Part shown: positions 1 to 7,354 of the stretch, in pieces
Layout of the letters: every line of letters starts with the position of its first letter
Position numbering within the stretch: position 1 is the first letter of the stretch
Assembly: GCA_963746955.1 (NCBI GenBank)
Contig: CAVVDR010000023.1
Coordinates: 87,353 to 151,352 of the forward strand
DNA from: DASQBT01 sp963746955
Lineage (GTDB): Bacteria > Pseudomonadota > Gammaproteobacteria > Burkholderiales > Thiobacillaceae
Reading direction: 5' to 3'
DNA: 64,000 nucleotides
Program-made: the position numbers and the translations under genes
The notes under the pieces: model-generated
The model's input: the letters and a program-made list of their open reading frames with translations, nothing else
What the model was told of the DNA's origin: nothing
Databases searched by the model: none

Positions 1-29
1 CTCGAAGGGCCCATTGCCGCGTACCTTGG

Positions 30-599
30 CTAGCTGGATTTCTTGTCTTTTCCCGCAAGTTCTTCCGCTACCGCCTGGCGCACGAGTTCTTCCATACTGG
101 CGTTCAGGTTGGCCATTACAGTACTCATCGACTGGTTCAGGCTCTTGCGCAGTTCCTCGGCAACCTGTTCCTGCACCAGGTCGGTAATCTTTGGCGCCAG
201 CTCATCGACCAGCCTTGCGGCAACCTGTGCATCCTGGGCTTCAGATGCCGATTCGGGTGTAGCTTCCTGCGCCACGACGGGCTCCGAGACAGGGTTGGGT
301 TCAGTCGAGGGTTCGACGGCAGCGGAGATCTCGTCCGCCGATCCGGCAATTGGAGGTGCACCGCCCATATCTGGCTCAAGTGCTTCCTGTGCAGCCGGTG
401 CCATTACAGCACGAGGTTGTTCCTCCACCGCGTCGGGAGGAGAACCGCGTTGCACCACGTCGGTCAAGACCGGCAGCCAGACGTCAGGCGAGGGGGCTTG
501 TTGTTCTGCCTGAAACAGTTGGGCGTCGGCCGCTTCAGGCCCTCCCCGGTGCTTGCGCATAAGCGTTTCGAATTTTCCCATCAGGCCGTCCCGTATCAT
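30..599 (-). CDS. Hypothetical acidic protein downstream of holC
   Basis: A 189-residue protein of unknown function. The first 20 residues are basic, the middle (about 30-120) is a low-complexity Ala/Pro/Glu-rich linker, and the C-terminal 60 residues are predicted helical with heptad-like spacing (LAPKITDLVQEQVAEELRKS), so a coiled-coil or oligomerising tail is likely. Its start overlaps the holC stop by 4 bases, so it is probably translationally coupled to holC and pepA on the minus strand. In several betaproteobacteria a poorly conserved protein of this kind (DUF2486-like in Burkholderia) sits between holC and valS. That similarity is by position and composition only. No signal peptide or membrane segment is seen. 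Confidence 0.7.
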   Translation of the reverse strand: MIRDGLMGKFETLMRKHRGGPEAADAQLFQAEQQAPSPDVWLPVLTDVVQRGSPPDAVEEQPRAVMAPAAQEALEPDMGGAPPIAGSADEISAAVEPSTEPNPVSEPVVAQEATPESASEAQDAQVAARLVDELAPKITDLVQEQVAEELRKSLNQSMSTVMANLNASMEELVRQAVAEELAGKDKKSS

Positions 600-1021
600 T
601 CCGCATGCCTCAAGTCGTGGGTCTTGATCGAGTATCCGCGTTCCTGGTAGAACCTGTAGCGTTGCCTGCCCCGGGCGCGATCCTCTTCATCGGTCGTCAC
701 GATTTCCAGTACTCGGTCGAAACGGCTGAATTGAGCGGGGTGGTTGTCATCCAGATTGATCAGGACATCCGCCTTCGCCAAGCTGTCCACGTTGACGCCA
801 ATCAGGATTGGTGTCTGCCGGGCCAGAGCCCCTGAATCCCGGCAATGTGGCAGGAATGACAGGGGCGGATTGGCCCACAACATACGATCCACATTTTCTG
901 CCAACGCGGGATCGGCGGTGTGGATTAGCACATTACGTTTCTGACCGTAGGCTTTGGCAGTCAGTTGGCGCAGGACCGCGAGCCTGTCCGCGGCGAAGGT
1001 GTAGAAGCTTATTTCCGTCAT
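596..1021 (-). CDS. holC: DNA polymerase III subunit chi
   Basis: A 141-residue chi subunit of the clamp-loader complex, which links the psi subunit to single-strand DNA-binding protein at the replication fork. The family pattern is visible: the N-terminal 'EISFYTFAADRLAVLRQL', a central 'HTADPALAENVDRMLWANPPLSFLPH' region, and the C-terminal 'RFYQERGYSIKTHDL'. Length is normal. It overlaps the pepA stop by 4 bases (1018-1021) and the next gene by 4 bases, giving a compact pepA-holC-orf unit; pepA-holC is the standard arrangement in proteobacteria. Confidence 0.93.
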   Translation of the reverse strand: MTEISFYTFAADRLAVLRQLTAKAYGQKRNVLIHTADPALAENVDRMLWANPPLSFLPHCRDSGALARQTPILIGVNVDSLAKADVLINLDDNHPAQFSRFDRVLEIVTTDEEDRARGRQRYRFYQERGYSIKTHDLRHAE

Positions 1022-2601
1022 GCCTTGGTCTTTGCTGCTTTGGCGGCGCCGCCCTTGCGCGCGCCTGTTGCCCGTGGCTTGGCGCGGTCAGACTTCTCCC
1101 GTCCCAACAGCCAATGTACCAACAGGGGAACAGGGCGTCCGGTCGAGCCCTTGTTTTCACGCCCGCCCTTGTAGGCAGTTCCGGCCACGTCGAGGTGCGC
1201 CCAGGGATAGCTCTTTGCAAAACGGGACAGGAAACAGGCGGCGGTAATGGCGCCGGCAGGTCGGCCGCCGATATTGGCCAGGTCCGCAAGGTTGCTCTTA
1301 AGCTGCTCCTGATAGTCTTCCCACAGCGGCAGGCGCCAGACCCGATCCCAGGCTTCGCTGCCCGCCTGTTCCAACTCATGTGCCAAGTCATCCTGGTTGG
1401 TAAACAGGCCGCTGGGGTGGCTGCCCAATGCAATGACGCAGGCGCCGGTAAGGGTGGCGATATCGACCACCGCAGCAGGCTTGAAGCGTTCCGCATAGGT
1501 CAGGGCATCGCACAGAATCAGACGCCCTTCGGCGTCAGTGTTGAGAATTTCGATGGTTTGGCCGGACATGGAGGCAACGATATCGCCGGGTTTGTTCGCC
1601 TTGGCATCGGGCATGTTCTCGCATGAGGGCACCAGGCCGATGACATTGAGCTTGAGTCCCAGTTCGCCGATCGCACGGAAGGTGCCCAGCACCGCGCCAC
1701 CGCCGCTCATGTCGTAATTCATCTCGTCCATCTCGGCAGCCGATTTGAGCGATATGCCACCTGCATCAAACGTGATGGCTTTGCCCACCAATACCAGCAC
1801 CGGCAGGTCTTTCGGGCCGCCCTCATGCTGGAGAACAACGAAGCGGGGCGGCTTGTCGCTGCCCTTGCCAACCGAGAGGAAGGAACGCATGCCGAGTTTT
1901 TCGGCAGCGGCCTGATCCAGGATTTCGCACTTGAAACCGAATTTCTTCGCCAGCTTGCGGGCCTGATCCGCCAGATAAGCCGGAGTGCATATATTCGACG
2001 GAGTGTTGCCCAGGTTCTTGGCGAAGCTCATGCCGCGTGCAATGGCCTGGCCCCGTTTGATTCCGGCCTTGGCGCCGGTGAGCGCTTTCGCGTCGGAAAC
2101 GCACAGGGTGAGATGTTTAAGGGGGTGTCTGGGTTCGGCGGCTTTGCTTTTCAACTGGTCAAACCGGTATAGCACTTCATGTGCCAAGATGGCGGCCTGT
2201 TCCACCTTCCATGCGATATCGCGCTTGCCGACGTCCAACTCGCACAAATGCATGACACCCTCCGCGGCGCCAGTGTCGCGCAGGCAGCGGACTGCGCTGC
2301 TTACTGCAGAACGATAAGCCTTCTCGCTGAATTCCTCTTCCTTTCCCAGGCCAACCAGCAGCACGCGTTCGGCCGCGATATTGGGAACCCTGTGCAAAAG
2401 CAGGACCGTGCCGGATCGCCCGTCCATGTCGCCACCACGGACAATCCCGGAAAGATATGCCTTTGATGCACGATCTATATCCTTGGCCGCAGCGGACAGC
2501 TTGCCGCCTTCGAACACACCCACCACCACACAAGCGCTGCGCGCATGCGCGGGCGCAAGGCTTTTTATGCTAAATTCCAGATCGATTTCTTTGCTATCCA
2601 T
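1018..2601 (-). CDS. pepA: Leucyl aminopeptidase (M17 family)
   Basis: A 527-residue cytosolic di-zinc/manganese exopeptidase that releases N-terminal residues from peptides; in some bacteria it also binds DNA. The M17 signature NTDAEGRL is present, together with the metal-binding 'VGKAITFDAGGISLK' and 'NYDMSGGGAVLG' stretches. The N-terminal macro-like domain covers about residues 1-170 and the catalytic domain follows. The last 25 residues are a Lys/Ala-rich tail (KSDRAKPRATGARKGGAAKA) beyond the usual end of the family, which could be a nucleic-acid-binding extension. The gene is divergent from lptF across about 90 bases, the classical pepA/lptF arrangement. Confidence 0.95.
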   Translation of the reverse strand: MDSKEIDLEFSIKSLAPAHARSACVVVGVFEGGKLSAAAKDIDRASKAYLSGIVRGGDMDGRSGTVLLLHRVPNIAAERVLLVGLGKEEEFSEKAYRSAVSSAVRCLRDTGAAEGVMHLCELDVGKRDIAWKVEQAAILAHEVLYRFDQLKSKAAEPRHPLKHLTLCVSDAKALTGAKAGIKRGQAIARGMSFAKNLGNTPSNICTPAYLADQARKLAKKFGFKCEILDQAAAEKLGMRSFLSVGKGSDKPPRFVVLQHEGGPKDLPVLVLVGKAITFDAGGISLKSAAEMDEMNYDMSGGGAVLGTFRAIGELGLKLNVIGLVPSCENMPDAKANKPGDIVASMSGQTIEILNTDAEGRLILCDALTYAERFKPAAVVDIATLTGACVIALGSHPSGLFTNQDDLAHELEQAGSEAWDRVWRLPLWEDYQEQLKSNLADLANIGGRPAGAITAACFLSRFAKSYPWAHLDVAGTAYKGGRENKGSTGRPVPLLVHWLLGREKSDRAKPRATGARKGGAAKAAKTKA

Positions 2602-2693
2602 GTCTTATCAGGCGGAGAAATTGAAACTTCCAAAAATGTCCAGCCATATTATTTGCCATGCTGTTGCTTCCGTCAAAGTGATAGGCTGAACCC

Positions 2694-3773
2694 ATGCTTT
2701 ACCAGCGTACCCTTCTGCGTGAATTGACCTTGTCGGTTGCCGCGATTCTTGTGGTGTTGATCGCCATCGCCCTGGTTACGCTATTTATCCGGCTGCTGGG
2801 CGATGCGGCACGGGGAGACGTGGCCAATGAGGCCGTCATCACCTACATGGGCTTCAACCTGCTGTATTTTCTCCCGGTATTGCTCTCGGTTGCCTTATTT
2901 ATAGGGGTGTTGTTGGTATTCACGCGATGGTGGCGCGACAGCGAGATGGTGATCTGGCTCGACAATGGCCTAAGTCTGTACCAGTGGATAGTGCCCGTCT
3001 TGCGGTTGGCGCTGCCGCTGGTTGTGATCATCGCGGCCTTGACCCTTGTCCTGATTCCCTGGTCGCTCAACAAGAAGGATCAGTACCGGCAGGAGCTGAA
3101 GAGCCGCAGCGAAACATCGTTGATCACTCCGGGATTGTTCGCCGAGACTGAAGGTGGCACGCGGGTCTACTTTGTCGAAGGCTTGAACCCCTTTACCGGG
3201 GTGATCAAGAACGTATTTCTGCAAACACAAGATCATGACAAGATCGGGATTGTGGTTGCCCAGGAAGGGCGCCACGATATGGAGGAGGATGGCACTCGTT
3301 ATTTGATACTTAGGCACGGTCGTCGCTATGAAGGTACGCCAGGGCAGGGAGATTTCAGTTCCTTGGAGTTCGAGCGATATTGGATACGGCTGGAGCCGGG
3401 TGTGGTCCAGGATACTAACAAGAGCTCCAAGCAGGCGCGTCTATCTGCGCTGTTGAAGTCATCCGATCCGGTATACAAGGGCGAACTGATCTGGCGTCTG
3501 GGCTCTCCTGTGAGCGCGTTGGTGCTCGCGCTAATGGCGATTCCACTGGCGGTGGTGGATAACCGCTCGCGCCGTTCCTTCGGCCTGATTGGCGCGCTGC
3601 TGATTTACTTCATCTACAACAACCTCGTGTCAGTTGGGCAGGCTTGGGTCGTACAGGAGCGAATGAACGCCGTGACGGGTTTCTTGTTTGGGCATGTGCC
3701 CATGCTGCTGGCCTTGGTCATATTGTTTCTGGCTCGCACCCGCTTGAAACCATTGTTCGGCGGGCGCAGCTGA
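2694..3773 (+). CDS. lptF: LPS export ABC transporter permease LptF
   Basis: A 359-residue inner-membrane permease of the LptB2FG complex that extracts lipopolysaccharide from the inner membrane and passes it to LptC/LptA. It starts 'MLYQRTLLRELTLS', typical of LptF. Three membrane segments lie within residues 10-120, a periplasmic beta-jellyroll domain spans about 125-265, and three more membrane segments lie within 270-350, the expected six-helix layout. It is followed one base later by lptG, so the two permeases are co-transcribed. The intergenic region shared with pepA must hold the promoter. Confidence 0.95.
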   Translation: MLYQRTLLRELTLSVAAILVVLIAIALVTLFIRLLGDAARGDVANEAVITYMGFNLLYFLPVLLSVALFIGVLLVFTRWWRDSEMVIWLDNGLSLYQWIVPVLRLALPLVVIIAALTLVLIPWSLNKKDQYRQELKSRSETSLITPGLFAETEGGTRVYFVEGLNPFTGVIKNVFLQTQDHDKIGIVVAQEGRHDMEEDGTRYLILRHGRRYEGTPGQGDFSSLEFERYWIRLEPGVVQDTNKSSKQARLSALLKSSDPVYKGELIWRLGSPVSALVLALMAIPLAVVDNRSRRSFGLIGALLIYFIYNNLVSVGQAWVVQERMNAVTGFLFGHVPMLLALVILFLARTRLKPLFGGRS

Positions 3774-3774
3774 A

Positions 3775-4851
3775 ATGAATACGCTGGGCCGCTACTTGCT
3801 GCGAGAGGTTCTTCTTGCTACTGGCCTGATCTTTCTCGCGCTCATCGTTCTGTTCTCCTTCTTTGATCTGCTGCACGAACTGGGCCAGATTCAGCGTCAC
3901 GGCGATTATGGTCTGACAAAGGTCTTTCTGTTTGTCCTGCTGCATATTCCGGGGCATGTATACGAGAGTGCTCCTGTCGCTGCGCTGATCGGCAGTCTGT
4001 TCGCGATGTCCAGGCTGGTCATGAACTCGGAGTTCAATGTCATGCGTGCTTCGGGGTTTTCGTCCTGGAAAGTGGCCACCTATCTTGGCGTGCTGGGGCT
4101 GGGTTTTTCCCTGCTTGCCTTGCTGAACGGAGAGCTGCTGGCGCCCTGGACCGAGCAGGCGGCGCAACAAGTGAAGCTTAGCGCCACCAAGTCGGTGGTG
4201 GCCCAGCAGTTTATTTCCGGCTTATGGGCCAAGGATGGCGACTCATTCATCAATGCCAGAGAGGTCTTGCCCGATGCGACACTCAAGGATATCCGGATTT
4301 ATCGCTTCGATGACCAATGGCATCTGCTGTCTGCCAGTCGATCGGACTCAGCCAAGTGGCTGGGCAATCAACAGTGGCAGTTGACGAATACATCTGAAAG
4401 CCAGATTTCGGCAGGAGGGGTGAGGGTGAGCTCGGAGGGCAGCAGGACTTGGCATACGGTACTAAGCCCAGATATTCTGGCGGTGCTTCTGGTTGCACCG
4501 GAAGACATGGCCGCGAGAACTTTGTACCACTACATTCAGCATCTGAAAGCCAACAAACAGAAGTCCTCGCGTTATGAGCTTGCGCTTTGGTCGAAGCTCT
4601 TCTTGCCTTTGGCCACCCCGGTCATGATGTTGCTGGCCTTGCCATTTGCATTCCATTCCCCGCGTTCGGGCAGTATCAGCACTCGGGTGTTCTTGGGTAT
4701 CCTGGCCGGCCTGGCCTTTGAACTTCTCAATCGCCTGTTTGGCCATATCGGTCTATTGAATGAGTGGCCTCCATTGCTGGCTGCTATGTTGCCTTCGCTG
4801 GTCTTTCTTGGCATCGCGCTGGGGGCCATCAGGTGGGTGGAGAAACGCTAG
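3775..4851 (+). CDS. lptG: LPS export ABC transporter permease LptG
   Basis: A 358-residue partner permease of LptF in the LptB2FG exporter. It begins 'MNTLGRYLLREVLLATGLIF', and the family motif 'SEFNVMRASGFSSWKV' lies in the second transmembrane region near residue 85. Six membrane segments flank a periplasmic jellyroll domain (about residues 115-265). It starts one base after lptF stops. The 3' end abuts, without overlap, the 3' end of the convergent RDD-family gene, so no terminator is visible between them. Confidence 0.95.
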   Translation: MNTLGRYLLREVLLATGLIFLALIVLFSFFDLLHELGQIQRHGDYGLTKVFLFVLLHIPGHVYESAPVAALIGSLFAMSRLVMNSEFNVMRASGFSSWKVATYLGVLGLGFSLLALLNGELLAPWTEQAAQQVKLSATKSVVAQQFISGLWAKDGDSFINAREVLPDATLKDIRIYRFDDQWHLLSASRSDSAKWLGNQQWQLTNTSESQISAGGVRVSSEGSRTWHTVLSPDILAVLLVAPEDMAARTLYHYIQHLKANKQKSSRYELALWSKLFLPLATPVMMLLALPFAFHSPRSGSISTRVFLGILAGLAFELLNRLFGHIGLLNEWPPLLAAMLPSLVFLGIALGAIRWVEKR

Positions 4852-5298
4852 TTAACCAATTGATTGATTCCTCAATCGGGTATCCACCAGCCACAGGCCT
4901 GCCAGGCGGTCATGCAGAAATTGACGATCCTTATCTGCCAGAGCCCAGAACAAACCTGCGCCAAGCAGGCATAGGCTGGGTATCGCAAACAGATAGCGGA
5001 GGAGCGCGCGGCGCGTACCAGGTGGCCGCCCCCGTCCATTCACCAAGCGTATGCGCCAGGTCTTCATCGGTAGGGTCTGCCCCCAGCGCCAAAACGTAAC
5101 ATAGTAAACCCCTGTCACTACGATCAGGTAGAGTTGGAACGCCAAGCGCCCGCCGCCCGCGGTGACGTCTTTGTGCAAGGCAAGAAACAGGAAGCCTGCG
5201 CTTATCCAGACGGCGGTCAGCAGCACTGCCTCATAAAACATCGAGGCCAGTCTGCGCCTGACTGAAGCCGGAGGGTGTGTTATTGGCGGTTGCTGCAT
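4852..5298 (-). CDS. RDD family membrane protein
   Basis: A 148-residue integral membrane protein of the RDD family. The N-terminal 'RRLASMFYEAVLLTAVWISAGF' carries the Arg and acidic pattern that opens the first helix of this family; three hydrophobic segments lie near residues 20-45, 55-75 and 103-122. The characteristic 'GQTLPMKTWRIRLVNGRGRP' loop between helices 2 and 3 is intact. Molecular function is generally unknown; some members affect sodium or osmotic tolerance. It is convergent with lptG and is common next to lptG in betaproteobacteria. Confidence 0.85.
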   Translation of the reverse strand: MQQPPITHPPASVRRRLASMFYEAVLLTAVWISAGFLFLALHKDVTAGGGRLAFQLYLIVVTGVYYVTFWRWGQTLPMKTWRIRLVNGRGRPPGTRRALLRYLFAIPSLCLLGAGLFWALADKDRQFLHDRLAGLWLVDTRLRNQSIG

Positions 5299-5481
5299 GC
5301 GGGCACTATAGTCGCAGATATAATGGATTCATAAAAGGCTATCTAAGGCCGAGGCTGCCGGGCGAATCGCGCGTGGATAGTCAAGTGCAGCAGTTGAAAG
5401 AGCGCAGCAGTTGCAAGAGCCCCATTGCAGAAGTCTTCTGGCCGGTTCGCGAAAGTAGCAAAGCAGAATTGAGGAACGCGC

Positions 5482-5886
5482 ATGCATATAATCAAACAGC
5501 TGATGGCCATTCCCGGAGTAATTGCCGCAGGGGAGTTCGCTTACCGCGGAGACCGCTTCTCCTTCGAAGGTGCGATGACCAGCGAATTTGCTCGCATGGC
5601 ATCGATCTTGTGCCGCTCAAATACCATGAGCGTCAACATGCAGTCTGAAATCTTCAATTCCTTTGCGGAAAACTGCGGCTGCCGGCCCGCGCAAGGCTGG
5701 GTTGTGCGGGGGGCAAACGCCACGGTGTGCAACATCGGCAATTATTTTGCCTTCATCGAAAATCGTCCCGAATTGCTGAACGATGTCATGACGATCATGC
5801 GGGCCAAGGTGGGGGACATTGGGGATGATCTGCTGGTCAATCTTTATTCCAGGATCGGAGGGGATGTGAAGGAAGCCCTCTACTAA
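5482..5886 (+). CDS. DUF2173-like protein, copy 1 of 3
   Basis: A 134-residue soluble protein, first of three adjacent paralogues. Features shared by the set are an opening 'LMAIPGVIAAGEF', a Cys near residue 45 ('SILCRSNTMS'), the block 'GCRPAQGWVVRG' and then 'VCNIGNYFAFIEN'. The length and alternating helix/strand look suggest a small alpha/beta sensor-type fold, perhaps roadblock-like; that is inference. I associate the pattern with DUF2173, a family of unknown function frequent in sulfur-oxidising proteobacteria. A ribosome-binding site (gaggaa) precedes the start. It has a longer C-terminus than the other two copies ('VGDIGDDLLVNLYSRIGGDV'). Confidence 0.8.
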   Translation: MHIIKQLMAIPGVIAAGEFAYRGDRFSFEGAMTSEFARMASILCRSNTMSVNMQSEIFNSFAENCGCRPAQGWVVRGANATVCNIGNYFAFIENRPELLNDVMTIMRAKVGDIGDDLLVNLYSRIGGDVKEALY

Positions 5887-5905
5887 TTGAAACAAAAGGG
5901 AAAAC

Positions 5906-6250
5906 ATGGATATTGATCAACTGATGGAACTGCCGGGAACCCTGGCGGCGTTTACCTATACGGATAAGGGCGACCTCAAGGACTATCGGATCCGTGAGGG
6001 CACGGAAATTACGCCCCAGATTCTGGATTTGCTGGCGCACTCCTGCGTAGCCAACATGGCGGTGGCGACGCTGGAGGCCAGGGGGTGGGAAGCCCTGACT
6101 GGACAACTGGGCTTTGAGCCCCTGCAAGGGTTTTCCATGATCGGACTGGAATGGTCTGCAGTCGTTAACGGCAATTGCGCGGTAGTGGCCAGGAACCGTG
6201 ATGTGGATTACGAAGCCACGTTTAACGCCATTCAAGCCTGCCAACTCTGA
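5906..6250 (+). CDS. DUF2173-like protein, copy 2 of 3
   Basis: A 114-residue paralogue of its neighbours. It opens 'MDIDQLMELPGTLAAFTY', has the Cys in 'LAHSCVANMA', and a diverged core 'GFEPLQGFSMIGLEWSAVVN'. The Trp of the QGW motif seen in the other two copies is Phe here, and the 'VCxxGN' Cys is missing, so this copy has diverged most. It starts 19 bases after copy 1 with its own ribosome-binding site (aaaggg), so the three genes form one operon. No membrane segment or signal peptide is visible. Function unknown. Confidence 0.8.
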   Translation: MDIDQLMELPGTLAAFTYTDKGDLKDYRIREGTEITPQILDLLAHSCVANMAVATLEARGWEALTGQLGFEPLQGFSMIGLEWSAVVNGNCAVVARNRDVDYEATFNAIQACQL

Positions 6251-6261
6251 GGGAGTTCGGG

Positions 6262-6597
6262 ATGTCCCTGAAAAAATTGCTGGTTCTGGATGGAGTCATT
6301 GCCGTGTGCCGTTTTCAGGATGACGGCTCCATCATGGATGCCGCCGGAACGACGACATTCGACAGAATGGAAAGAATAGCGAAATTTGCCCAATGGTATC
6401 GGCGCATGGTGTCCGGAAATATGGATCTTGTTTCGCTGTTTTCCCAGATGCGGGGCTGGGCGCCTTCGCAGGGGTGGATCGTCCACGGTGCACAAATGAC
6501 CGTCTGCTCGGTGGGCAATGTCGTCTGCATGGTACAGAATGGCCAGGGATCCCTGAATGCCTTGATGACGGCGTTGACGGCGGCCGCGCATGAATAA
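6262..6597 (+). CDS. DUF2173-like protein, copy 3 of 3
   Basis: A 111-residue paralogue beginning 'MSLKKLLVLDGVIAVCRF', with the conserved 'GWAPSQGWIVHGAQMTVC' and 'SVGNVVCMVQN' segments that match copy 1 closely. It starts 11 bases after copy 2, with a clear ribosome-binding site (gaggga). The operon closes 20 bases after its stop at a strong intrinsic terminator, so the three paralogues form a self-contained transcription unit. No other domain is fused. Function unknown. Confidence 0.8.
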   Translation: MSLKKLLVLDGVIAVCRFQDDGSIMDAAGTTTFDRMERIAKFAQWYRRMVSGNMDLVSLFSQMRGWAPSQGWIVHGAQMTVCSVGNVVCMVQNGQGSLNALMTALTAAAHE

Positions 6598-6617
6598 ATC
6601 CACGTATCCTTGAGCAG

Positions 6618-6644
6618 AAACCCGGCCTAGAGCCGGGTTTTTTT
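6618..6644 (+). terminator. Rho-independent terminator of the DUF2173-like operon
   Basis: The 9-bp perfect stem AAACCCGGC / GCCGGGTTT has a 5-base loop and is followed by a run of T. It lies directly after the third paralogue. Confidence 0.9.
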
Positions 6645-6654
6645 CGGGTTGCAC

Positions 6655-6990
6655 CCTGCAGGGCGCACTGATTTGGAGGTGGAAAGTCCCTGCCCGCGAG
6701 GCAATGGTGTCGCCGCGGCTGATTGCGAATCGGGAGAAAGCCGAAGCTAAAGCGCTGGCCTGACGAAAAGGAAGTGGATGGAGGTGGCGTAGTGGGGTCA
6801 GGCGGCCCATATCGCAAGGCCCGAAACCTCCACGGAGCACTGCGCCGTAGATCCGACCGACATAAGAGTAAATCCAAATGCGCAAGTCCCGGAGAGATCT
6901 CCATGGGTGCCCTGTGGGCCAAGGGCGCCCGGCAAACAGATGCTCCCGGATCAGTTGGTTCAGCAAGCCAACATCAGTTGCTCTGGCCGA
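6655..6990 (+). ncRNA. Possible group II intron 5' relic (domain I to IV-like RNA)
   Basis: This non-coding stretch resembles the 5' region of bacterial group II introns. The motif GGAGGTGGAAAGTCCC near the 5' end matches the conserved early domain I segment (GGxGGUGAAAGUCC). It is followed by purine-rich runs such as GAAAGCCGAAGCTAAAG, and near 6890 by GGAGAGATCTCC, similar to the GGGAGAUCU stretch that precedes the intron ORF. No reverse-transcriptase ORF or domain V hairpin (GAGC...GAAA...GCUC type) follows, so if it is an intron it is a truncated remnant. Recognition is by eye only. No protein-coding reading looks real here. Confidence 0.4.
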
Positions 6991-7354
6991 TCTTCGAGGT
7001 GAACATTTCCGCGTCGAGTCATGGTTTCAGGCCGCGGCGGATCCTCCGCCGTGCAGTCAGGGCTTCGCAGTGGAATGTCGTGGAAGGCCGTCGGGCCGTG
7101 GTGGGTATGGACCCGGGCAATTCTTTGACCGCGTCAGCCAAGATCTCTGGATTGCAAAACAATCGAAGCAGAGCGCGTCAGTGTGTGTCATGAACCGTCG
7201 GTCGCGGAGCCCTACGACCTGCGTGAGAAGGCAACGGCGCAACCTGTCCCCTATTCGAATCCGGTGCCGTAGAATCGCATCGATTCTTGACCGGCCATGG
7301 GCAAACCGTTTAATCTGATAAATTCGCCAAAGATTTTGATTTTCTGACATTTTT
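6991..7354. other. Gap upstream of ilvB with no recognisable gene
   Basis: About 360 bases between the intron-like segment and ilvB. Open frames here have unusual composition (Arg/Ser-rich) and no family resemblance. The last 50 bases are AT-rich (gataaattcgccaaagattttgattttctgac) and probably include the ilvB promoter, but no clear -35/-10 pair or attenuator was identified. Confidence 0.5.

Noticed and set aside
1..29. Possible start of a further minus-strand gene (valS would be expected)
   Set aside because: Only a single ATG (at 14) with about four codons is inside the window; too little to call.
4415..4440. GGAGGGGTGAGGGTGAG in lptG, similar to the palindromic repeat in hsdM
   Set aside because: Only one half, no palindrome, and the LptG protein has no extra residues there.
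6723..7318. Open frames of about 145-155 codons on the plus strand
   Set aside because: Arg/Ser-rich composition, no family resemblance, no ribosome-binding site, and they overlap each other in different frames; the DNA looks like structured RNA instead.
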